From the NCBI GenBank assembly GCA_021812745.1, contig JAKAMS010000195.1:1-5454 (forward strand): a stretch of 5,454 nt of DNA, in the 5' to 3' direction. A program made the position numbers and the translations under genes. The notes under the pieces were generated by a model, which was given only the letters and a program-made list of their open reading frames with translations, made no database searches and was not told where the DNA came from. This stretch comes from Bacteroidota bacterium (GTDB taxonomy: Bacteria > Bacteroidota > Ignavibacteria > Ignavibacteriales > Melioribacteraceae). Positions within the stretch are counted from its first letter, which is position 1, and the number at the start of each line of letters is the position of its first letter. This document shows, in pieces, positions 1 through 5,454 of this stretch.

Positions 1-2093
1 TTTTCAATTCCTCCTTCAAATTCGGGTGGCTTTGGTCTGTAAAAACGCGCATTATCTCCTGCGGGTTTTCCAGTTTTAATTATTTCGCCCGACATATCAG
101 GTATAATTATCACATCAAAATTTTCTTTTAGTTTTTTGTTTTTAAAATCTTTGTTTATGATCGGTTTGAAATCGAACTGATAATTTTCGAGAAGAAGCCG
201 AGTCCATCCTTCGTCCATACTAGCGGAATAAGATTGATATAAACCGACTCTAACTTTCTTTATTTCTTTTAGCTTGGATTGATCTTTGAATTCTACAGAA
301 GAAATTTTTAAATGAAGCTCTTTCGAAAAATCCGGCATCAACTTTTTCGATTTTTCATTAACCGGGACAAAAACAGAACCTTCTAAAAATTCCGATTCTC
401 CATTCTTTATCTTTTCTGTATTCCAATAAACGGGAATATTTTCTTTTTGACATTTGTTAATAAAAGTTGAGTTTACATTCGAGCCGGATTGAACCACAAA
501 ATAATTTCCTTCTTTCTTTTCGACTTCTCCTATTTGATAATTCGGGTCAGACAAAATTTTTGAATCGAGTGTGAAAGGTTTTTCAATTACAGAAAATTTA
601 ATTCCCATTTGATACGGCAAAGTCCAGCCGGCAACATCATACGGACGGAGAGGAGTTTCAGTTCTAGATTTCCGAAGATCCGGATAAGTTTGTTCTTCAA
701 ATAAATCTTTTACATATCTTCCATTTGGCTGTGCTGTATAAATTATGTAGCTGTTCGCGGGATAAATTGTGTTATCGAGTTTAAACTCTTTATCAATAAA
801 ATTAACTTCAACTGCACCGAGCTGCAGCATCTCAATCATCTTTGATGTAGTCTGAGGATCTTTCTGGTCTCTAGGAATCACATAGGCAAACGGATTTCCT
901 TCTTTCCCTTTTTCAATAGCATCTTTATTCATTTTATAATAGTTCATCAGTAAATCATCTTTAAACATTGCGGCAGTTTCGATAAGACTTGAGGTAAGAC
1001 CTAATTCATAATTCACAATATCGCGCAGCCGCCACCAGCCGCCGCGCCATGGCGAAGGATAGTTTGTTCTGATATCATAAGGAGTAATTTCTTGGGTTGC
1101 CCGCACTTCCGAGGAATCAATATAAATCGGAGATGCGATATTACTACTTGCCATTTCGGAAAGCATTCCAATTTGATTATGCCATAACGAAGTTTCCGTA
1201 GCTCCTTCCCAATAAGCATCAAATAATGCCTGGTCAATAATACCCGTCTTCCCTTCTTTCTGAAGTGCTAGCGCGCTCATTCCTCCAAAAACTTGCTGCC
1301 ATCGCCAAACCATTGGATTTACATTTGGATTGATCGGATCCATATAAGGAACTACAAATAAACGCGCACCATTACTTCCCATCTGATGCTCATCAAGCCA
1401 TACTTGAGGGAACCATTCATGCCATGCAACTTTTACAACATTTCTGGTTTCAACAAGATTAAGAGCAAACCAATCGCGGTTGTCATCGTGTCCCGCATAT
1501 TTATGATAAAGGAAAGGCATTGCTGAACCATCAAATTCGGTCTTAACATATTTATTGTACCAATCAACAACCATCGTTGTACCATCGGGATTAATTGACG
1601 GCATTAGTATGAACAAAACATCATTTAGGGCTTTGATGGATTTTTCCGGTGCTGTTCCGGCGGCAAGATTGTATGCAAATTCCATTGACATCTGTGACGA
1701 TGCAATTTCAGTTGAGTGAATATTGCATGTAACAAGAACAACAACTTTTCCGTCTTTTGAAAATTGTTTTGCCTCATCCTCTGTTGTTACTCGGGGATCT
1801 GAAAGTTTTTTTACAATTGATTTGTATTTCTCCAAATTCTTTATGTTTTCTTCCGAACTGATAATTGCCATAAACATATCTGCACCAAGTGATGTCTTAC
1901 CGATGATTTCGTAATGTATTTTTTGTGAGTTTTCAGATAAATATTTAAAATATTTTGAAATGGTCTGGTAATCCGCAATCTTATAATCGCTACCAACTTT
2001 GTAGCCAAGAAATTCCTCGGGTGATTTTAGAGTTTGAGAATTGACAGAGATGAATGGAACTAACAGCAGAACAAAAATGAGAAGACGACCCAT
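1..2093 (-). CDS. Secreted M14-family zinc carboxypeptidase with C-terminal amidotransferase-like domain (3' end outside window)
   Basis: The reading frame is open from ATG at 2093 to the window edge, giving 697 visible residues and no stop. Residues 1-19 form a signal peptide (basic start, hydrophobic core LLIFVLLLVPFI, likely cleavage before Gln20), so the enzyme should be exported. The M14 peptidase domain spans about 35-330. The HSTE motif supplies zinc ligands His126 and Glu129, and LDEHQMG supplies the third ligand His236. The NPDG motif is at 168-171, NRDW at 205-208 has the arginine expected to stabilise the transition state, and Glu313 in LSEMAS fits the catalytic glutamate, 77 residues after His236. 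From about residue 614, VRVGLYQ followed by MDEGWTR (626-632) resembles the class I glutamine-amidotransferase-like domain found at the end of large M14 proteins of this type. Family members remove C-terminal residues from peptides; the actual substrate is unknown. The start is supported by the signal peptide and a strong Shine-Dalgarno sequence. The gene probably has its own promoter. The family call is firm; the missing C-terminus prevents a length check. Confidence 0.92.
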   Translation of the reverse strand, partial: MGRLLIFVLLLVPFISVNSQTLKSPEEFLGYKVGSDYKIADYQTISKYFKYLSENSQKIHYEIIGKTSLGADMFMAIISSEENIKNLEKYKSIVKKLSDPRVTTEDEAKQFSKDGKVVVLVTCNIHSTEIASSQMSMEFAYNLAAGTAPEKSIKALNDVLFILMPSINPDGTTMVVDWYNKYVKTEFDGSAMPFLYHKYAGHDDNRDWFALNLVETRNVVKVAWHEWFPQVWLDEHQMGSNGARLFVVPYMDPINPNVNPMVWRWQQVFGGMSALALQKEGKTGIIDQALFDAYWEGATETSLWHNQIGMLSEMASSNIASPIYIDSSEVRATQEITPYDIRTNYPSPWRGGWWRLRDIVNYELGLTSSLIETAAMFKDDLLMNYYKMNKDAIEKGKEGNPFAYVIPRDQKDPQTTSKMIEMLQLGAVEVNFIDKEFKLDNTIYPANSYIIYTAQPNGRYVKDLFEEQTYPDLRKSRTETPLRPYDVAGWTLPYQMGIKFSVIEKPFTLDSKILSDPNYQIGEVEKKEGNYFVVQSGSNVNSTFINKCQKENIPVYWNTEKIKNGESEFLEGSVFVPVNEKSKKLMPDFSKELHLKISSVEFKDQSKLKEIKKVRVGLYQSYSASMDEGWTRLLLENYQFDFKPIINKDFKNKKLKENFDVIIIPDMSGEIIKTGKPAGDNARFYRPKPPEFEGGIE

Positions 2094-2097
2094 GCTT

Positions 2098-2102
2098 CCT
2101 CC
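2098..2102 (-). promoter_or_regulatory. Ribosome binding site of the carboxypeptidase gene
   Basis: On the minus strand the bases read GGAGG, followed by AAGC and the ATG at 2093. This is a strong Shine-Dalgarno match with a short 4-base spacer. It supports that ATG as the start, in agreement with the signal peptide that begins there. Confidence 0.7.
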
Positions 2103-2126
2103 GAATTGATTTGAATTATTGGGATG

Positions 2127-2155
2127 ATAATATGGAATTTATAAACAGGTAACAA
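2127..2155 (-). promoter_or_regulatory. Candidate sigma-70-like promoter for the carboxypeptidase gene
   Basis: On the minus strand TTGTTA (2155-2150) is followed after exactly 17 bases by TATTAT (2132-2127). These match the -35 consensus at 4 of 6 positions and the -10 consensus at 5 of 6. Transcription would begin near 2120, leaving a leader of about 27 bases with the Shine-Dalgarno sequence in it. The AT-rich setting makes chance matches common, and Bacteroidota-type promoters (TTTG with TAnnTTTG) differ from this pattern, so the call is tentative. No -24/-12 sigma-54 element was seen in this gap. Confidence 0.45.
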
Positions 2156-2168
2156 TCAAATTTTTGGC

Positions 2169-2186
2169 AACAGCATCTCTGCTGCT
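2169..2186. other. Short hairpin just after the NtrC-type regulator gene
   Basis: CAGCA and TGCTG flank a four-base loop (GAGA on the minus strand). The stem extends to seven pairs on that strand if one G-U pair is allowed. It begins three bases past the regulator's stop codon. On the minus strand it is followed by TTGCCAAAAA, not a T run, so it is not a typical intrinsic terminator. It could protect the 3' end of the operon mRNA or act as a weak terminator, or it may be chance. Confidence 0.35.
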
Positions 2187-2189
2187 TTA

Positions 2190-3569
2190 TCAATGATGTG
2201 AATTCTCTAATCCATACTTTTTAATTTTTGCAATAAGATTTACCCTTGAGATGCCGAGAATTGCAGAAGCTTTTGTTTTATTGTGGTTAGTAAATTCAAG
2301 CACCAATCCGATGTGACACTTTTCCATCTCTTCCAAAGATTGCGGAAGAATTTCTTTGTCTAATTCATGATAGCCGTTATTAATTCCCATGAAATAATTG
2401 GGGAGAGATTTTTTATGCAGTTCGTTGGTTGATTCAACAATAATTGCGCTGTTAATTAAATTCATCAGTTCTCTTACGTTACCGGGGAAAGAATATGTTT
2501 TTAGACAATTCAATAGTGGCTGTGAAATTTTCCCCACGTTCTTATTATACTTTTTGTTAAACTTTTTCAAAAAATAGTTCGCCAGTAATTCGATATCTCC
2601 TTTCCGTTCTCGAAGCGGCGGAATGCTGATTGAGTTTATATTCAGTCTAAAGAAAAGATCTTTTCTAAAATTGCCGTTTTTAATCTCTTCAAATAAATTT
2701 TTATTTGTCGCGGCAATGATTCTAACATCGGTCTTAATATTTCGAGTAGATCCTAATTTATAAAACTCTTCTTCCTGCAAAACTCTCAAAAGTTTGACTT
2801 GAATTGGCAATGACAGTTCACCGATCTCATCAAGGAATAAAGTTCCGCCGTTGGCTTCTTCTAAAAATCCGATCTTTTCGCTGGACGCACCGGTAAAAGC
2901 TCCTTTTTCATGTCCAAAAAATTCAGACGAGAAGAGTTCTTGCGCAAACGATCCGGCATTGACAGCAATAAATTTTTTTTCTCTTCTATCACTTATTTTA
3001 TGAATGGCTTGAGCAATTAATTCTTTGCCGGACCCGCTTTCTCCCCATATTAAAACGCTGTTGTCTGTCAAAGCAAATTTTTCCGCATAAAGAAATATCT
3101 TAAACATTTTTTCGTCATTTGTTATAATATCTTTAAACGCTTCTTTATGTTTCAGATTGTTCAAAGATGAATAGCGCAAAGAATCAGTTTCTACTTCGTT
3201 AATCTTTTGCGATTCAAGAGATTCCTCGATTGTCTTAATCAGTTTTTCTTCTTCAATCGGTTTAAGCATATAGTCATAAGCGCCAAGCTTCATTGCGGAG
3301 ATTGCAAGGTCAATATCTTCAACGCCGGTAAGCACAATTGTAGTAATATTTATTTTGTTGTCGCTGATATACTTTAGAATATCCAGTCCGGTAACATTAG
3401 GCATATCCATGTCCAGCAAAAGCACATCAAATTTTTCTTTACTTAATAGGCTGTATGCTTTTGTGCTGTCTTGAAGAGTTTTAATTTCATATTTACCAGT
3501 CTGCAATAAAAACACATTGAGAAAATTCAATACCGCCTGGTTATCGTCTACTAAAAGAATCTTTGCCAT
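2190..3569 (-). CDS. NtrC-family sigma-54-dependent response regulator (REC-AAA+-Fis HTH)
   Basis: This is a complete 459-residue protein of normal length for the NtrC/AtoC/ZraR class. The receiver domain (about 2-120) has the acidic pair Asp8-Asp9, phosphoacceptor Asp53, Thr81 and Lys103-Pro104. The AAA+ domain (about 147-380) has Walker A GESGSGKE (176-183), the sigma-54 contact loop GAFTGA (223-228), Walker [11 protein letters not shown] (241-250), the arginine-finger segment [10 protein letters not shown] (301-310) and sensor [10 protein letters not shown] (361-368). The C-terminus ends in a Fis-type helix-turn-helix with ASAILGISR and KIKKYGL. All motifs needed for phosphorylation, ATP hydrolysis and sigma-54 RNA polymerase remodelling are intact. 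It should act in the cytoplasm as a DNA-binding activator of sigma-54 promoters; its targets cannot be read from this window. The ATG lies two bases after the kinase stop and has no Shine-Dalgarno sequence in front (the upstream bases are AT-rich), so translation is probably coupled to the kinase. The adjacent kinase is its likely phosphodonor. Confidence 0.96.
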   Translation of the reverse strand: MAKILLVDDNQAVLNFLNVFLLQTGKYEIKTLQDSTKAYSLLSKEKFDVLLLDMDMPNVTGLDILKYISDNKINITTIVLTGVEDIDLAISAMKLGAYDYMLKPIEEEKLIKTIEESLESQKINEVETDSLRYSSLNNLKHKEAFKDIITNDEKMFKIFLYAEKFALTDNSVLIWGESGSGKELIAQAIHKISDRREKKFIAVNAGSFAQELFSSEFFGHEKGAFTGASSEKIGFLEEANGGTLFLDEIGELSLPIQVKLLRVLQEEEFYKLGSTRNIKTDVRIIAATNKNLFEEIKNGNFRKDLFFRLNINSISIPPLRERKGDIELLANYFLKKFNKKYNKNVGKISQPLLNCLKTYSFPGNVRELMNLINSAIIVESTNELHKKSLPNYFMGINNGYHELDKEILPQSLEEMEKCHIGLVLEFTNHNKTKASAILGISRVNLIAKIKKYGLENSHH

Positions 3570-3571
3570 AA

Positions 3572-5050
3572 TTATATGTTTTGATTAACTGGGAATCTGA
3601 TAGTAAATTTTGTTCCGATTCCAACCTTAGAATCCACATCAATTTTTCCGCGGTGATCTTTTATTATTCCGTAAGTAATAGACAGTCCGAGACCGGTTCC
3701 GCCTCTATTACGTTTTGTTGTAAAAAAAGGATCGAAAATATTTTTAATCATATTCTCATCCATTCCGCTACCATTGTCTTCTACAATAAGAAGGACCTCT
3801 TTCTTTTTAGCATCGTAACCAGTTTTAATTTTAATAAGACCATTTCCGCCTTCAATAGCTTCGGAAGCATTCATTACTAAATTTAGAATAACTTGTTCTA
3901 GCTTATTGCTGTTACCGATGAATAATGGAATATTTTCATCAAGATCAATTTCTAAATCGGCGAATTTTTTAACATGCTTACTTGTAAGAGTAAGATTGTT
4001 TTTGATAATATAGTTCAAATCAACTTCTTCGATTAAAGAACCGTCATCTTTCTTTGCAAAGTTTCTAAGATCGCCAACAATTTTTTTTGTGCGGTTAGCG
4101 CCGTTTATCATGTCATCAACCAGTGTAGAAATGTTTTCTTTGAACAGATCATAATTCAAACGTGCAATTTTCAATTCTTTGTTCTTCGCATAATTTTCTT
4201 CAAGAATCGGGAAGATGTCTTGAAATGCTTCTTGAATAATTTTGAGATTGCCGAGAATGAATGTATTTGGATTATTTATTTCGTGAGCCACACCGGCAAC
4301 TAATTTGCCTAAAGAAGCCAGTTTATATGATTGGAGCAATTGCGCTTCCATTTTTTTCTGGACAGTAACATCATGGCAGACTTCCAAAACACCTTCTACG
4401 CGTTCATCTTGATCTAGTATTGGATATGAACGCAGCATAAAATATTTATCATCAACTTCTCTTTCATAAGCAGTATGTTCCGCCGTTTCAAATGTTTTTT
4501 CAGTGGGGCATTTTTCACATCTTTGGTCCAAGTCAAATAATTTTTTGTAGCATTTGCCTGTATCGCCAATTCCGTCCTTGTTAGACATAGTAATATTAAA
4601 TTCTTTGTCTATCACAACAATTTTATCTGTTATCGCGCTGAAAAATGTACGCAGTTTCGCTCTTCGGTTATTACATTCGTCAGTCAGTTTTAAGAGAGCT
4701 TCATTCTTAGCAAGAAGAATTTTTTGCTGCTTTTCCAGGTTAATTGTCTTTTCCGATTCTTCAATTGCACGTGCGAATTTATTTGCGATCTCATGAATCA
4801 TTTTTTGTTCTTCTTCATGAAAATCGTATTTATGTTTTAGAAGGATTTTTATTTCGCCAAATTTCTTTTCATTAACATTTATTTCGGATCCCAGAAATGT
4901 TTTGATCTCTTTTTGATCCCATTCTTTATCGCCATAGGACTTCTTCCCCATTTCAAGATTTACAATTGTTTCATCCGGATATTGAAATCCCGCCTGAATG
5001 TGAGGTATACATTTATTAAATGATTCATCAAGCGGTCTTGAAGCTTCCAA
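3572..5050 (-). CDS. Cytoplasmic sensor histidine kinase (GAF-like, PAS, H-box, HATPase); true N-terminus lies upstream
   Basis: The coordinates run from the first conventional in-frame start, TTG at 5050, and give 492 residues. There are no membrane segments. Residues 1-95 are the rest of a GAF-like sensor domain. About 97-135 is a helical, probably coiled-coil linker, and about 135-235 is a PAS domain carrying Cys167, Cys178, Cys181 and Cys225. The H-box VAGVAHEINNP (251-261) has phosphoacceptor His256. The kinase core has N-box residues Asn390 and Asn394, G1 box DNGSG (425-429), F box FDPFFTTK (439-446) and G2 box GGTGLGLS (450-457). It should autophosphorylate His256 and pass the phosphate to Asp53 of the regulator encoded two bases downstream. 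The TTG start is doubtful: the frame stays open for 24 more codons up to a TAG at 5125-5123, and those codons encode a conserved helix (ERVKEL, CLYNIS) that normally opens this GAF-type domain. The AAGGA before the TTG sits too close to serve as a ribosome binding site. The gene may be the 3' part of an interrupted receiver-kinase fusion. Confidence 0.88.
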   Translation of the reverse strand: MEASRPLDESFNKCIPHIQAGFQYPDETIVNLEMGKKSYGDKEWDQKEIKTFLGSEINVNEKKFGEIKILLKHKYDFHEEEQKMIHEIANKFARAIEESEKTINLEKQQKILLAKNEALLKLTDECNNRRAKLRTFFSAITDKIVVIDKEFNITMSNKDGIGDTGKCYKKLFDLDQRCEKCPTEKTFETAEHTAYEREVDDKYFMLRSYPILDQDERVEGVLEVCHDVTVQKKMEAQLLQSYKLASLGKLVAGVAHEINNPNTFILGNLKIIQEAFQDIFPILEENYAKNKELKIARLNYDLFKENISTLVDDMINGANRTKKIVGDLRNFAKKDDGSLIEEVDLNYIIKNNLTLTSKHVKKFADLEIDLDENIPLFIGNSNKLEQVILNLVMNASEAIEGGNGLIKIKTGYDAKKKEVLLIVEDNGSGMDENMIKNIFDPFFTTKRNRGGTGLGLSITYGIIKDHRGKIDVDSKVGIGTKFTIRFPVNQNI

Positions 5051-5125
5051 TTCCTTGCTAATATTATAAAGACACCGTAATTCTTTTACTCTTTCTTTAA
5101 GATCGTGTTCAATGTTTGTTATCTA
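5051..5125 (-). other. In-frame amber codon and conserved linker joining receiver and kinase frames
   Basis: The receiver frame ends at TAG (5125-5123). The next 24 codons, in the same frame, lead without a break into the kinase. They encode a helix with DLKERVKEL and CLYNIS, the typical beginning of GAF-type sensor kinases. No ATG, GTG or TTG occurs in frame between the TAG and 5050; only ATA (5122) and ATT (5113) could serve as rare starts, and neither has a Shine-Dalgarno sequence. The simplest reading is a single REC-GAF-PAS-kinase gene broken by a nonsense change. A base-call error, a non-canonical AUU start or stop-codon readthrough are the alternatives. Confidence 0.7.
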
Positions 5126-5454
5126 GTCATTTTTTTTCTGTGTAATAATTTTGTTGATCTCTTCCATTAGTTCGTCCGCATCGAAAGGTTTTTCCAGAAA
5201 TGCATCTACTTTCAAATCATCAATTTCGGCTTCCTCTAATTTATCGGCATACCCGGTAATGTAGATCATGGAAGTATTAGGATATTTTGCTTTAATAATC
5301 TTTCCGAGTTTAATTCCGTCAATATCAGGCAATTGTATATCGAGAACGATTGTGTCCAGGTTTACTTCATTCTTCTGATACAAATCAATTTTGTTCAATG
5401 CGCTGATTCCGTTTTCGCAAAGTTCAACGTCAATTCCTCTTTGATTCAGTCCAA
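5123..5454 (-). CDS. Receiver (REC) domain of a response regulator or hybrid kinase (5' end outside window)
   Basis: The frame is open to the right-hand edge, with 109 visible residues from codon 5452-5450. The phosphoacceptor Asp38 lies in VLDIQLPDIDG, Thr66 in YITGYAD, and Lys88-Pro89 in FLEKPF, so the phosphorylation site is intact in the visible part. The first strand with the acidic pair lies beyond the edge, perhaps 20 residues away. A TTG at 5398 is not a plausible start because the codons upstream of it continue the receiver fold (VELCENGISAL). The domain ends with a charged helix (DADELMEEINKII) and a short QKKND tail before TAG. Taken alone it would be a CheY-like single-domain regulator. 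Since it shares the kinase frame and sits directly in front of it, it more probably was, or still is, the N-terminal receiver of a fused kinase. No output domain is visible after it. Confidence 0.88.
   Translation of the reverse strand, partial: GLNQRGIDVELCENGISALNKIDLYQKNEVNLDTIVLDIQLPDIDGIKLGKIIKAKYPNTSMIYITGYADKLEEAEIDDLKVDAFLEKPFDADELMEEINKIITQKKND

Noticed and set aside
1021..1055. GC-rich, repeat-like patch in an AT-rich gene
   Set aside because: It is explained by codons for a Trp-, Gly- and Arg-rich peptide (PWRGGWWRLRD) in the carboxypeptidase; no repeat unit extends beyond it.
1013..1237. Small minus-strand reading frame of 74 codons
   Set aside because: It lies in another frame within the carboxypeptidase gene, which is continuous and has family motifs on both sides of it.
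1723..1914. Plus-strand reading frame of 63 codons
   Set aside because: It is antisense to the conserved zinc-site region of the carboxypeptidase and has no recognisable protein features.
2165..2182. Possible sigma-54 -24/-12 element (TGGCA ... TGC on the plus strand)
   Set aside because: The distance between GG and GC is three bases too long for a sigma-54 promoter, and it would point into the 3' end of the convergently oriented regulator gene.
3581..3880. Plus-strand reading frame of 99 codons (and a similar one at 4554-4796)
   Set aside because: Both are antisense to conserved kinase domains; their translations show no family motifs.
5048..5050. TTG as the true start of the histidine kinase
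   Set aside because: It would cut off a conserved N-terminal helix that is encoded in frame directly upstream, and AAGGA is only one base from the TTG. I kept the coordinates as the conventional start but do not believe it is the biological one.
5396..5398. TTG as start of a 91-residue receiver protein
   Set aside because: The frame continues upstream to the window edge with receiver-like sequence, and starting here would lose the first strand, the acidic pair and the second strand.

Overview
This is an AT-rich bacterial window in which every supported gene lies on the minus strand, so transcription runs from high to low coordinates. Three things suggest the FCB group (Bacteroidota/Ignavibacteriota-like): the low GC content, an exported M14 carboxypeptidase with a C-terminal amidotransferase-like domain, and a soluble GAF/PAS histidine kinase paired with an NtrC-type regulator. 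This assignment is inferred from protein style only; no phylogenetic marker is present.

Layout in transcription order. (1) 5454-5123 holds the C-terminal part of a receiver (REC) domain whose start lies beyond the window edge. It ends at a TAG codon. (2) After that TAG, the same reading frame runs on to 3572 and encodes a cytoplasmic sensor histidine kinase (GAF-like, coiled coil, PAS, H-box, HATPase). The conserved N-terminal helix of the kinase lies between the TAG and the first ATG/GTG/TTG-type codon (TTG at 5050), so the receiver and kinase look like one REC-GAF-PAS-kinase protein cut by an amber codon. (3) Two bases after the kinase stop, 3569-2190 encodes an intact NtrC-family sigma-54 activator (REC, AAA+ with GAFTGA, Fis-type HTH). 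(4) A 96-base gap contains a small hairpin, a plausible sigma-70-like promoter and a good Shine-Dalgarno sequence. (5) 2093 to position 1 is a secreted M14 zinc carboxypeptidase that runs off the left edge.

How the parts fit. The receiver, kinase and NtrC-type regulator form a signalling cassette: the kinase should phosphorylate Asp53 of the regulator, which would then activate sigma-54 promoters elsewhere. The upstream receiver could modulate the kinase as a fused or stand-alone input module. The carboxypeptidase appears to have its own promoter and shows no -24/-12 element, so a regulatory link to the cassette is not supported by this sequence.

The main point for a second look is the in-frame amber codon between receiver and kinase. 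I saw no RNA genes, mobile elements, CRISPR arrays or long repeats. There is no gene-free stretch longer than about 100 bases.
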